Shown in pieces: positions 26,516 through 35,592 of a stretch of 64,000 bases of DNA. The notes beneath the pieces were generated by a model. The model worked only from the letters and a program-made list of their open reading frames with translations. It was not told the DNA's origin and did no database searches. The position numbers were made by a program, and so were the translations under genes. The stretch comes from Oceanicola sp. 22II-s10i (GTDB lineage: Bacteria; Pseudomonadota; Alphaproteobacteria; Rhodobacterales; Rhodobacteraceae), in the NCBI RefSeq assembly GCF_002210105.1, contig NZ_AQQU01000009.1:62001-126000 (forward strand), given 5' to 3'. Position 1 is the stretch's first letter; every line of letters begins with the position of its first letter.

Positions 26516-28060
26516 ATGACCGCCCCCGCGCCGACATCCCGACTGACGCTCAGCCACGATCAGGCCGATGCCCATGACCGCATCGCCGAGGTGCTGCGCG
26601 AAGCAGGCGTCGATCTGGACGAGGGCACGACGCAACCGCCGGGCGGCGGCAAGTCGCGTGTGATGGCCGTCACCGGCAAGGCCGGGTCGGGCAAGACATT
26701 GCTGCTGGCGGAACTGGTCCGCGCTGCACGCGCTGCGGGAATGGGGATCGTCTCGGGCGATTACGAACCGAAGAAGGGCAAGGACAAGCGCACGCTCGCC
26801 ATCCTCGCGCCCACGAACAAGGCCGCGTCGGTCCTGCGCCTGCGCGGCGTGCCCGCGACGACGATCCACCGCATCCTCTACACTCCGGTCTACGACCCGG
26901 AATACGAACGCATCGCCGAATGGCTGGCGGGCGAAGGCGACCGGCCGGTGATCGAGGGGCTGGCCGATGTCGCGCTCGACCGGGCCTATGCGTTCTACCA
27001 GACCAATAACTCGATCCCCGGCGCGCTGGCGGCCGCCGGTTTGCGCGGCTCGGACTTCATCACCGGCTGGAAACGGCGGGACGATCCGCTGGACATCGGT
27101 TTTGTCGACGAGGCGTCGATGCTGGACGACCGCCAGTTCGAGGATCTGAAGGAGATTTTTCCGACGCTCCTGATCTTCGGCGACCCGGCGCAGCTCGCCC
27201 CCGTCAACCAGTCGGGCAAGATGGTGTTCGAAAGCCTGCCCGCCCCCGCCGTGATGCACCTGGACCGCATCCACCGGCAGGACGCCGACAACCCGATCCT
27301 CGACCTCGCCCATGCCCTCGCCGACCCGGAGGTCGATTTCGAGCGGTTCGAACGCATGGTCGAGGACGCCGCCCGGAGCGACGACCGCGTGGTGATGGGC
27401 CAGCGGGTCGAGGTCGACCTGATGGCCCGTTCGCCTGCGCTGGTCTGGCGCAACGTGACGCGCATCCGGCTGATCAATGCCTTCCGCTCGGTCTACGGCG
27501 CGCCCGAGGACAGCCTGCTGCCGGGCGAGCCGCTGATCTGCGACGGGATCGAACTGCCGCTCAAGCACCGCAACCGGCGGCTGGATCTGGAGGCGCGGGG
27601 CCTGATCAAGGGCGCGCAGGTGATCTATCTCGGGCCGGGGCGCAAGCCGGGGTTCTCGCAACTGCACGTCGTGGGCGCCGAAAGCCCGCAGGTCAGCGCG
27701 TCCTCGATCATCAAGATCGAGAAGCCGGACGAGGAAGAGCCCTTCATCCCCTACGCCGCCAAGATGGGCGCGGCCTTTCTGCACGGCGCGGCGGTGACGA
27801 TCCACAAGGCGCAGGGCTCGCAATGGGAAAACGTGCAGGTCTTTGCGCCCGACCTCTGGGCCGCCGCGCGCACCGGGCGAAACGAGGCCGGGCAGCCGCT
27901 GTGGAAACGACTGGCCTATGTCGCCATCACGCGGGCGGAACAGCGCCTGTTCTGGGTGGTCCGCAACCGCCTGTCGAAACCGGACGGCCCGCTGCGCGTC
28001 GATGACCTGAGGGTCGCGCCCGCGCCCCTGACACTCACCGCCGAGGAGGACGGCCAATGA
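26516..28060 (+). CDS. RecD-like SF1B ATP-dependent DNA helicase
   Basis: Probable 5'-3' DNA helicase of 514 residues. Motif I is GKAGSGKT, motif Ia APTNKAASVL, motif II GFVDEASML, motif III FGDPAQLAP, motif V TIHKAQGSQ and motif VI YVAITRAEQRL, the full SF1B set. No RecB- or RecC-like gene is near, so it is a free-standing RecD-type enzyme, likely in repair or replication restart. Its stop overlaps the SDR start by four bases (ATGA), although no functional tie between the two is apparent. Confidence 0.9.
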   Translation: MTAPAPTSRLTLSHDQADAHDRIAEVLREAGVDLDEGTTQPPGGGKSRVMAVTGKAGSGKTLLLAELVRAARAAGMGIVSGDYEPKKGKDKRTLAILAPTNKAASVLRLRGVPATTIHRILYTPVYDPEYERIAEWLAGEGDRPVIEGLADVALDRAYAFYQTNNSIPGALAAAGLRGSDFITGWKRRDDPLDIGFVDEASMLDDRQFEDLKEIFPTLLIFGDPAQLAPVNQSGKMVFESLPAPAVMHLDRIHRQDADNPILDLAHALADPEVDFERFERMVEDAARSDDRVVMGQRVEVDLMARSPALVWRNVTRIRLINAFRSVYGAPEDSLLPGEPLICDGIELPLKHRNRRLDLEARGLIKGAQVIYLGPGRKPGFSQLHVVGAESPQVSASSIIKIEKPDEEEPFIPYAAKMGAAFLHGAAVTIHKAQGSQWENVQVFAPDLWAAARTGRNEAGQPLWKRLAYVAITRAEQRLFWVVRNRLSKPDGPLRVDDLRVAPAPLTLTAEEDGQ

Positions 28061-28779
28061 AGAGCATCCTGATCACCGGGGCGTCGTCCGGCATCGGCGC
28101 GACCTGCGCGCGCCTGTTCCTGGACGAAGGCTGGCGGGTCGGCCTGCTGGCCCGCCGCGCGGCGGAACTGGAGGCGGTGGCGGACGGGCATGAGAATGCG
28201 CTCTGCCTGCCCGCCGACGTGACGGACGAGGCGGCGGTGGATGCAGCCTTCGACGCCTTCACCGGCTGGGCCGGGCGGATCGACGTGCTGTTCAACAACG
28301 CCGGCGCCTTCGGCACCGCGCGCTACATCGACGAGATGCCGGTCACTGATTTCCGCGCCATTGTCGACCTGAACGTGACCGGCATGTTCCTTGCCGCCCG
28401 CGCCGCCTTTGGCCGGATGCGCCGGCAGGACCCGCAGGGCGGGCGGATCATCAACAACGGCTCGATCTCGGCCCATGTGCCGCGCGCGAAGTCGGTGGCC
28501 TACACGACGACCAAGCATGCCGTCACCGGCCTGACCCGGACCCTGTCGCTTGACGGGCGCGACTTCGACATCGCCTGCGGCCAGATCGACATCGGCAACG
28601 CCCGCACCCCGCTGCTGGACGAGGCGATCCGGTCAGGACGCGCCGGCGATCAGCCGCAGACGATGCATGTCGATCACGCAGCCCGCGCGGTCCTCAACAT
28701 GGCCACGCTCCCGCCCGAGGCGAACGTGCAGTTCATGACGATCATGGCGACGAAAATGCCGTATATCGGACGCGGCTGA
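28057..28779 (+). CDS. Short-chain dehydrogenase/reductase
   Basis: Classical SDR of 240 residues using NAD(P)H. The cofactor motif TGASSGIG is at residues 8-15, the NNAG strand follows in VLFNNAGAFG, the catalytic Ser is in NNGSISAHVP and the catalytic pair is Tyr-Lys in YTTTK. An Arg-rich cofactor loop (LARRAAEL) favours NADPH. Substrate unknown. Translation is coupled to the helicase gene upstream. Confidence 0.88.
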   Translation: MKSILITGASSGIGATCARLFLDEGWRVGLLARRAAELEAVADGHENALCLPADVTDEAAVDAAFDAFTGWAGRIDVLFNNAGAFGTARYIDEMPVTDFRAIVDLNVTGMFLAARAAFGRMRRQDPQGGRIINNGSISAHVPRAKSVAYTTTKHAVTGLTRTLSLDGRDFDIACGQIDIGNARTPLLDEAIRSGRAGDQPQTMHVDHAARAVLNMATLPPEANVQFMTIMATKMPYIGRG

Positions 28780-28829
28780 ACAGGGGTTAGACCATTGCGG
28801 CAACGCGGCAATCGGGCGTAGGAAAGGAC

Positions 28830-29747
28830 ATGCAAGTCTACCTCCCGATAGCCGAAGTGTCGGTCAACCTCTTCGCCCTTCTGGGGATTGGCGGGCTTGT
28901 CGGGGTGCTTTCGGGCATGTTCGGTGTCGGCGGCGGGTTCCTGATCACGCCGCTGCTGTTCTTTGCCGGGATCCCGCCCGCCGTGGCGGTGGCGACCAGC
29001 GCGAACCAGATCGTGGCCTCGTCCTTCTCGGGCCTTCTGGCCCATCTCAGGCGCAAGACGGTGGACATCCGGATGGGCCTGATCCTGTTGATCGGCGGTA
29101 TGATCGGCTCGGGCGGGGGCATCTTCGTCTTCAACATGCTCAAGGCGCTCGGGCAGGTCGATCTGCTGGTGCGGCTTTGTTACGTGGTCTTCCTCGGGAT
29201 CGTCGGCGCGCTGATGTTCGTGGAATCCGTCCGCGCCCTGCGCCGCAAACCCGGCACGCCGGGCAAATCCCGCAAGCGCAAGCATTCGACATGGGTGCAC
29301 ACGTGGCCGCTCAAAATGCGGTTCCGCACCTCGCAGCTCTATATCTCGGTGATCCCGCCGATCCTCGTCGGTCTTTCGGTCGGGGTGCTGGCCGCGATCA
29401 TGGGGGTCGGCGGCGGGTTCATCATGGTGCCCGCGATGATCTACCTGCTGGGGATGCCGACCAAGGTCGTGGTCGGTACATCGCTGTTCCAGATCATCTT
29501 CGTCACCGCCTTCACCACTTTCCTGCACGCCACGACGAACCACACGGTGGACCTGATGCTGGCGCTGGTGCTGATCGTCGGCGGGGTCATCGGCGCGCAG
29601 ATCGGGACCCAGATCGGGCTCAGGATGCGGGCCGAACAGCTGCGCGTCCTGCTGGCCAGCCTCGTGCTGCTGGTCTGCGGCAAGCTGGCGCTGGACCTGC
29701 TGCTGCGTCCGGACGAGCTGTATGTCATCGGAACCGCAGCTGGATGA
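28830..29747 (+). CDS. TauE/SafE family sulfite/anion exporter
   Basis: Inner-membrane permease of 305 residues with about eight helices in two homologous halves, each carrying the family glycine motif (GMFGVGGGFLITPLLFF and GVGGGFIMVPAMIYL). Members move sulfite, sulfoacetate or other small organosulfur anions; the substrate here is unknown. The stop overlaps the next gene's start, forming a fixed pair with a TIGR02186 protein, as seen across Rhodobacterales. Confidence 0.9.
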   Translation: MQVYLPIAEVSVNLFALLGIGGLVGVLSGMFGVGGGFLITPLLFFAGIPPAVAVATSANQIVASSFSGLLAHLRRKTVDIRMGLILLIGGMIGSGGGIFVFNMLKALGQVDLLVRLCYVVFLGIVGALMFVESVRALRRKPGTPGKSRKRKHSTWVHTWPLKMRFRTSQLYISVIPPILVGLSVGVLAAIMGVGGGFIMVPAMIYLLGMPTKVVVGTSLFQIIFVTAFTTFLHATTNHTVDLMLALVLIVGGVIGAQIGTQIGLRMRAEQLRVLLASLVLLVCGKLALDLLLRPDELYVIGTAAG

Positions 29748-30514
29748 TGCGCCTTGTCGCCATATGCCTCGCCCTGCTGGCCGCCTGTTCTGCCGCCTGT
29801 TCTCCCGCCCGCGCGCAGGAAGAGGTTGTGCTGGGCCTGTCGCAGAACCGCGTGCAGATCACCGCGAATTTCGACGGGTCCGAGATCCTGATCTTCGGCG
29901 CGGTCAAGCGCGAGTCGAAGATCCCCGAGATTCCGCTGGACGTCATCGTCACCGTCGCGGGCCCGTCCCGGCCGGTGGTGGTGCACCGCAAGGACCGTGT
30001 GCTGGGCATCTGGGTCAATGCCGAAACCAGCGAGATCGACAGCGCGCCGACCTTCTATACCGTCGCGACCACCGGCCCGCTGAACGAGGTGCTGAGCCAT
30101 ACCGAGGATCTGCGCCATTCCATCACCATCCGGCGTGCCGTGCGGTCGGTCGGATCAGGCGTCGCGGATCCCGGTGCCTTCATGCGGTCGCTGGTGCGTA
30201 TCCGCGAAGAGGCCGGGATTTATCGCCTGCAGGAAAACGAGGTGGAGATGGACCAGCAGACCCTGTTCCGCACCCGCGTCGCCCTGCCCGCGAACCTGAC
30301 CGAGGGCGGTTACGAAACGCGCGTCTTCCTGACCCGGCAGGGCAAGGTCGTGGCGCATTTCGACACGGTGATCGAGGTGCGCAAGGCGGGGCTGGAACGC
30401 TGGCTCTACACCATGGCGAACGAGAAATCGGCGATCTACGCGGTGTTGTCGCTGATCCTCGCCGTTGCCGCGGGATGGGGCGCCTCGGCCGGATTCCGGC
30501 TGCTGCGGGGCTGA
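29744..30514 (+). CDS. TIGR02186 family membrane-anchored protein
   Basis: Exported protein of unknown function, 256 residues. An N-terminal signal (RLVAICLALLAACSAACSP ending in ARA) leads to a beta-rich periplasmic domain and one C-terminal helix (IYAVLSLILAVAAGWGASA) that should anchor it in the inner membrane. The signal contains Cys residues but no clean lipobox. ATG 29744 overlaps the TauE/SafE stop (ATGA); a second ATG follows directly. Constant pairing with the exporter suggests an accessory or periplasmic partner. Confidence 0.85.
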   Translation: MMRLVAICLALLAACSAACSPARAQEEVVLGLSQNRVQITANFDGSEILIFGAVKRESKIPEIPLDVIVTVAGPSRPVVVHRKDRVLGIWVNAETSEIDSAPTFYTVATTGPLNEVLSHTEDLRHSITIRRAVRSVGSGVADPGAFMRSLVRIREEAGIYRLQENEVEMDQQTLFRTRVALPANLTEGGYETRVFLTRQGKVVAHFDTVIEVRKAGLERWLYTMANEKSAIYAVLSLILAVAAGWGASAGFRLLRG

Positions 30515-30518
30515 TGGC

Positions 30519-31811
30519 CTAACCCTTGACCCGCCGCCCGGCGATCCAGACGCCGCTCACGGCCCGGTCGTCGCCCATCATGATGGTCGGAAAGACCTCT
30601 TCCCAGATGTCACCGGCCCGCACGGACCGCTGCGCGATGGCAGGCGTGGAGGCGAGGTCGAGCGCGATGATATCCGCCTCGGCCCCCTCTGCAAGCCGCC
30701 CGATCACGCCACTCTGCCGCATCGCCTGAGCCGATCCTTCGGTCGCCAGCCACAAGAGCTGCGCGGCGTGGAGCGGGGTGCCGCGTAGCTGCCCGACCTC
30801 ATAGGCCGCGGCCATCGTGCGCAGCATCGAGAAGGACGATCCGCCGCCGGTGTCGGTGGCCAGCCCCACGATCTGCCCGGACCCCTTCAGCCCGGCCATG
30901 TCGAACAGGCCGGACCCGATGAAGGTGTTCGACGTCGGACAATGCACCACCGCCGCCCCCGCCTCGCGCAGGCGGTCGCGTTCGCGGTCGGTCAGGTAGA
31001 TCGCATGGCCGAACAGCGCGCCGGGGCCCAGGAGGCCGCGCGCCTCATAGGTGTCGAGGTAGTCACGCGCCTCGGGGTAGAGGTCGGCGACCCATGCGAC
31101 CTCGTCCGTCTGTTCCGACAGATGGGTCTGCATCAGGCAGTCCGGGTGCTCGCCCCACAGCGCGCCGACCGCTTCCAGCTGTTCGGGCGTCGAGGTGGGC
31201 GAAAAACGGGGCGTCACCGCATAGGTGATCCGGCCCTTGCCGTGCCATGCCTCCAGCAGTGCCTTGCTGTCGTCATAGGCGCGCTGCACGTCGTCGCGCA
31301 GTCCGTCGGGCGCGTTGCGGTCCATGCAGGTCTTGCCGCCCGCCACGCGCTGGCCGCGCTTGAGCGCCTCGGCAAAGAACGCCTCGACGCTTTCGGGATG
31401 GATCGTGCAGAACGAACAGACCGAGGTTGTGCCGGCATCGGTGATCAGGTCGAAATACCGCGCGGCGATCTCGGATGCATAGGCCGGATCGGCAAACCGC
31501 ATCTCCTCGGGGAAGGTGTAGCTGTTCAGCCAGTCGATCAGGCGCTTGCCCCAAGACGCGATTATGGCGGTCTGCGGATAGTGGACATGCGCATCGACAA
31601 AGCCCGGCAGGATCAGCGCCTGCCCCATGTCCTCGACCTGCGCCTGCGGATAATCGGCCTTCAGCCGGGCCGCCGGACCGACCGCCGCGATCAGCCCGTC
31701 GCGCACCAGGACCGCGCCTTGGGTGTCCACATGCGCGGCCTCGGTAACGGGCACGGCGAAGGGATCGCCGGAAAAGGTCAGAACGCGTCCGCAAATCAGT
31801 GTCTCGGCCAT
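30519..31811 (-). CDS. guaD: Guanine deaminase
   Basis: Zinc amidohydrolase converting guanine to xanthine in purine breakdown. The 430-residue protein shows metal ligands in VDAHVHYPQT, QTHLSEQTDE, FGHAIYLT and ATDTGGGSS, the guanine-deaminase pattern. FCTIHPESVEAFFAEA and the C-terminal EEVFPTIMMGDDRAV also match. It diverges from mgtE. Functionally it complements the purine-nucleoside transporter and DeoD at 48-54 kb. Confidence 0.95.
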   Translation of the reverse strand: MAETLICGRVLTFSGDPFAVPVTEAAHVDTQGAVLVRDGLIAAVGPAARLKADYPQAQVEDMGQALILPGFVDAHVHYPQTAIIASWGKRLIDWLNSYTFPEEMRFADPAYASEIAARYFDLITDAGTTSVCSFCTIHPESVEAFFAEALKRGQRVAGGKTCMDRNAPDGLRDDVQRAYDDSKALLEAWHGKGRITYAVTPRFSPTSTPEQLEAVGALWGEHPDCLMQTHLSEQTDEVAWVADLYPEARDYLDTYEARGLLGPGALFGHAIYLTDRERDRLREAGAAVVHCPTSNTFIGSGLFDMAGLKGSGQIVGLATDTGGGSSFSMLRTMAAAYEVGQLRGTPLHAAQLLWLATEGSAQAMRQSGVIGRLAEGAEADIIALDLASTPAIAQRSVRAGDIWEEVFPTIMMGDDRAVSGVWIAGRRVKG

Positions 31812-31936
31812 CTGTCCCTCCAGTCCGGCGGAGCAACGCTATCCCGTCGCAGGCGCGGCGTAAATTGCCGCGCGGGCATTGTCCCCGCCCCTGCCCGGCC
31901 TCTATTGTCGGGCTGAGGCAACGGGGAACGCGCGCG

Positions 31937-33337
31937 ATGAACGATGAGGCGAATGCCGAGGCGGTGGAAGAGATCGAGGAAGCGCTCGACGACGACGCCT
32001 ATGCGATCGACCGCAAGACGGTCGCGGCGATTCTCTATGCCGTGGACGTGGGCGACCGCGACAAGCTGATCGAGCTGATGGAGCCGCTGCACGCAGCGGA
32101 CATCGCCGACCTTCTGGAACAGTTCAACCCCTATGACCGTAGGCGGCTGGTCGAGCTCTACGACAAGGAGTTCGACGGCGAGATCCTGTCGGAACTCGAC
32201 GAGTCGATCCGTGAGGAGGTCATCGGCCTGCTGTCGCCGCAGGTGCTGACCGACGCCGTCCGCGAACTGGACACCGACGACGTCGTCGATCTTGTCGAAT
32301 ACCTCGAGGAACCGCAGCAGGAGGCGATCCTCGACGCGCTCGAGGACGTCGACCGGGTCGCCGTCCAGCAGGCGCTGACCTATCCCGAGGAATCCGCGGG
32401 CCGCCTGATGCAGCGCGAGGTGGTCGCGGTGCCCGATCACTGGACGGTGGGCGAAGCCATCGACTTCATGCGCGCCAAGGACGACCTGCCGGACCAGTTC
32501 TATCACGTGATCCTCGTCGATCCCCGGATGAAGCCCTCGGGGCACGTCGCGCTTGGCCGGCTTATGGCCTCGCCCCGCGCGACCGCGCTGATGGACATTC
32601 TGGAGCCGTCTTTCCGCACCATTCCGGTCGAACAGGACGAAGGCGACGTGGCCTATGCGTTCAACCAGTATCACCTGATCTCGGCCCCCGTGGTGGACGA
32701 CGACGACCGGCTGGTCGGGGTCATCACCATCGACGACGCGATGATCGTGCTGGACGAGGAACACGAGGAAGACATCATGCGCCTCGCCGGGGTCGGCGAA
32801 GGCTCTCTGTCCGACAGCGTGCAGGAGACGATGCGCCAGCGGTTCCCCTGGCTGGCGGTGAACCTCGTGACCGCGATCCTCGCCTCGCTGGTGATCGCGC
32901 AGTTCGAGGACACGATCGCGGGGTTCGTGGCGCTGGCCGTGCTGATGCCGATCGTGGCGTCGATGGGCGGCAACGCGGGCACCCAGTCGCTGACCGTGGC
33001 GGTCCGTGCCATCGCGACGCGCGACCTGACCGGGTCGAACGTCTGGCGGGTGATCCGGCGCGAGGCGCTGGTCGGATTCGTGAACGGCGTGGCCTTCGCG
33101 GTCATCATGGGGGTGATCGGAGTGATATGGTTCGGCACCCCGATGCTGGGGGTCGTGATCGGCGCGGCGATGGTCATCAACCTCGTCATCGCCGGACTGG
33201 CCGGGACGATGATCCCGGTGCTGCTTGAGAAGGTGGGCATCGACCCCGCGCTGGCCTCGGGCGCCTTCGTGACGACCGTGACTGACATCGTCGGGTTCTT
33301 CGCCTTCCTCGGGCTGGCCGGCGTGGTGCTGTTGTGA
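31937..33337 (+). CDS. mgtE: Magnesium transporter MgtE
   Basis: Mg2+ channel/transporter. The 466-residue protein has the N-terminal superhelical domain (LHAADIADLLEQF), two CBS domains (from about LMQREVVAVPDHWTVGEAI to VITIDDAMIVL) that sense cytosolic Mg2+, a connecting helix and five C-terminal membrane helices including MPIVASMGGNAGTQSL and GAFVTTVTDIVGFF. ATG 31937 follows GGGGAA. I see no Mg2+-sensing leader in the 125 bases shared with guaD. Confidence 0.96.
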   Translation: MNDEANAEAVEEIEEALDDDAYAIDRKTVAAILYAVDVGDRDKLIELMEPLHAADIADLLEQFNPYDRRRLVELYDKEFDGEILSELDESIREEVIGLLSPQVLTDAVRELDTDDVVDLVEYLEEPQQEAILDALEDVDRVAVQQALTYPEESAGRLMQREVVAVPDHWTVGEAIDFMRAKDDLPDQFYHVILVDPRMKPSGHVALGRLMASPRATALMDILEPSFRTIPVEQDEGDVAYAFNQYHLISAPVVDDDDRLVGVITIDDAMIVLDEEHEEDIMRLAGVGEGSLSDSVQETMRQRFPWLAVNLVTAILASLVIAQFEDTIAGFVALAVLMPIVASMGGNAGTQSLTVAVRAIATRDLTGSNVWRVIRREALVGFVNGVAFAVIMGVIGVIWFGTPMLGVVIGAAMVINLVIAGLAGTMIPVLLEKVGIDPALASGAFVTTVTDIVGFFAFLGLAGVVLL

Positions 33338-33363
33338 CGGCGCGGCGCCTGTGGCCGGGGTCG

Positions 33364-33442
33364 AGGGGGGCTGTCTGCCCCCCGGTGCGGGCTGTGCCCG
33401 CCCCTCCCCCCGAAGGTATTTGGAACCAGAAGAAGCAGGGAC
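33364..33442 (+). repeat. Intergenic hairpin repeat, copy B
   Basis: Plus-strand copy of the element at 21481: stem GGGGGGC-TGTCT-GCCCCCC, stem GCGGGC-TGT-GCCCGC, then a tail ending ACCAGAAGAAGCAGGG. The terminal AGCAGGG lies immediately before the GTG of the next gene and could serve as its ribosome-binding site. Confidence 0.8.
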
Positions 33443-33443
33443 C

Positions 33444-34019
33444 GTGGGCGATCTGGACGAGGTAAAGGCCGAAGCCCGGCGTGCCGCATTCGCGCGGCGC
33501 AAGGCGGCGCATGCGGCGGCGGGGCCCGGTCGCGCGGGAGTGTTGTCGTCGGTGCTGGCGGGGTATCGCGGGGTGCCGCTGGCGGGTTACATGCCGATCC
33601 GCACCGAGATCCCGCCGCTGGCGGCGATGGAGGAGGCGGCAGCGCACGGACCGGTCGGGGTGCCGGTGATCGAGGCGCCGGGCCTGCCGCTGAAATTCGC
33701 GGTGTGGGAGCCGGACTGTGCGATGACGGACGGGCCGTTCGGCGCGCGGGTCCCGGCCGTTCTGCGGTGGATGCGCCCCGAGATCCTGATCGTGCCGCTG
33801 GTGGCCTTCGACCGGCGCGGCAACCGGCTGGGCTATGGCGGCGGGTTCTACGACCGGACGCTGGCCGGGCTGAGGGCTAAGGGGCCGGTGCTGGCGATCG
33901 GTTTCGCCTATGCGGCGCAGGAGGCCGATGATCTGCCCGTCGAGGCGACGGATGCGCCGCTGGACATGATCGTGACCGAGGCCGGGGTGATCGACCTCCG
34001 GCGGGCGGCTGGACGGTGA
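33444..34019 (+). CDS. 5-formyltetrahydrofolate cyclo-ligase
   Basis: Converts 5-formyl-THF to 5,10-methenyl-THF with ATP. The 191-residue protein contains the family motif GNRLGYGGGFYDRTL near the C-terminus and PLVAFDRRG before it. The start is GTG 33444, directly after intergenic repeat B, whose AGCAGGG tail appears to supply the Shine-Dalgarno. In-frame sequence further upstream lies inside the repeat and is not family-like. The stop overlaps the next gene as GTGA. Confidence 0.9.
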   Translation: MGDLDEVKAEARRAAFARRKAAHAAAGPGRAGVLSSVLAGYRGVPLAGYMPIRTEIPPLAAMEEAAAHGPVGVPVIEAPGLPLKFAVWEPDCAMTDGPFGARVPAVLRWMRPEILIVPLVAFDRRGNRLGYGGGFYDRTLAGLRAKGPVLAIGFAYAAQEADDLPVEATDAPLDMIVTEAGVIDLRRAAGR

Positions 34020-34444
34020 GCGACAACAAGACAGGCCCGACCTGCGCGGATGTCCGCGACTTCCTGGAGGCTGTGGAGCCCGCGCGGCGGCGCGCGCAGG
34101 GGCTGGAACTGCTGAGCTTCTTCGAGCGGGTCACCGGGTTCGAAGCGCGCATGTGGGGGCCGACCATCGTCGGGTTCGGCCAGTATCGCTATCGCTATGC
34201 CAGCGGGCGCGAGGGCGACTGGCTGGCCACCGGGTATTCTCCGCGCAAGGCGGCCGTCAGCGTCTACATCATGCCCGGTTATGCGGACTACGCCGAGATC
34301 CTGTCGCGGCTGGGGCCCCATCGGATGGGCAAGTCCTGCCTCTACATCACCCGGCTGGATGCCATCAACATGACGGTTCTGGAGGAACTGGTCCGTCGCG
34401 GCCTGCACGATCTCGACGCGCGCTGGCCCGTCAGTGCCGGGTGA
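34016..34444 (+). CDS. DUF1801 domain protein
   Basis: Small cytosolic protein of 142 residues of the DUF1801 family, function unknown. Family features seen are MWGPTIVGFGQYRYRYASG and SVYIMPGYADYAEILSRLGPHRMGKSCLYI. It starts at GTG 34016, overlapping the cyclo-ligase stop by four bases, so expression is coupled although no functional link is known. Confidence 0.85.
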   Translation: MSDNKTGPTCADVRDFLEAVEPARRRAQGLELLSFFERVTGFEARMWGPTIVGFGQYRYRYASGREGDWLATGYSPRKAAVSVYIMPGYADYAEILSRLGPHRMGKSCLYITRLDAINMTVLEELVRRGLHDLDARWPVSAG

Positions 34445-34518
34445 CGCAGCGTGAAAGGAACCGGTGGCGGTCTCGTGCGTAATGCACAGGCCCCTTTACA
34501 ACCTGCCAGGTCCCCCTG

Positions 34519-35592
34519 ATGCGCATTTACTCCTGCACCTGCGGCGCGCCGCTGTTCATCGACAACACCCAGTGCACCAGCTGCGGCCGCGCCGCGGGCT
34601 GGTGCGAAAGCTGCGAGGGCATGGCGGGTTTCGACACCGGCGCGGCGGGCGACTGGACCTGCGCGACCTGCGGCACCGCCGCGCGGCCCTGCGCGAACTA
34701 CAGCGGGCCGGGCGTCTGCAACCGCACGGTCCGGGCGGACGATCCGCAGACCCTGTGTCGGCTCTGCGGGCTGAACGACACCGTCCCGAACCTGGAGGTG
34801 GACGGAAACCGCGATCGCTGGGCCCGGCTGGAGGCGGCGAAACGGCGGCTGATCTACACGCTGGACCTGCTGGGGCTGCCCTATGGCACCGACACGACCC
34901 CGCCGCTGCGGTTCTCGTTCCTCGGTGACGGCGAACTGGCCGGACACTGGGTCGGGGCCGAGACCGACCAGGTGCTGACCGGCCATGCCGAGGGGCTGAT
35001 CACCGTGAACATCCGCGAGGCGGACGATGCCGCGCGCGAACAGGTGCGTGTCGACATGGGCGAGGCGCATCGCACGCTGATCGGCCACCTGCGGCACGAG
35101 ATCGGACACTACTACTGGGATCTGCTGATACGCGGGCGGACCGGGGCGGAGCAGGACTTTGCCACCGCCTTCGGCGACCCGAACGATCCGCCCTACGACG
35201 TGGCGCTGGACCGGCACTATGCCGATGGTCCGCCCCCGGACTGGGAAGGCTGGCACGTCAGCGCCTATGCCACCATGCACCCATGGGAGGACTGGGCCGA
35301 GACCTTTGCCCTGTGGCTCGCGATGGCCGGGGTGCTGGACACGGCGCAGTCGCTGGGGATCGTGCACGGGCCCGCCCTGCAGGACACCGCGACGATGGTC
35401 GAGCAATACCGGCGGCTCGGGCTCGCCATGAACGAGCTGACGCGCGAGATGGGGTTGCTGGACTTTGCGCCCGTGGTCATCACGCCGGCCATCGAGGCCA
35501 AGCTGAAGAGCGTCGATTGGCTGATGCGCGGGGCCGCCGTCCCGGCACGGGATCAGGACGCGCCGGGGCAAATGTTCCCGGTTGGTTCATAA
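34519..35592 (+). CDS. Zinc-ribbon putative metallopeptidase (zinc-binding peptidase family)
   Basis: Protein of 357 residues with an N-terminal set of zinc-ribbon cysteines (CTCGAP, CTSCGRAAGWCESC, CATCG, CRLCG) and a gluzincin-like motif HEIGH at 193-197 followed by YYWD and EDWAETFALW. Together these match a family annotated as putative zinc-binding metallopeptidase. No signal peptide is seen, so it is probably cytosolic. Substrate unknown. It follows the DUF1801 gene by 74 bases with no clear terminator between. Confidence 0.85.
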   Translation: MRIYSCTCGAPLFIDNTQCTSCGRAAGWCESCEGMAGFDTGAAGDWTCATCGTAARPCANYSGPGVCNRTVRADDPQTLCRLCGLNDTVPNLEVDGNRDRWARLEAAKRRLIYTLDLLGLPYGTDTTPPLRFSFLGDGELAGHWVGAETDQVLTGHAEGLITVNIREADDAAREQVRVDMGEAHRTLIGHLRHEIGHYYWDLLIRGRTGAEQDFATAFGDPNDPPYDVALDRHYADGPPPDWEGWHVSAYATMHPWEDWAETFALWLAMAGVLDTAQSLGIVHGPALQDTATMVEQYRRLGLAMNELTREMGLLDFAPVVITPAIEAKLKSVDWLMRGAAVPARDQDAPGQMFPVGS

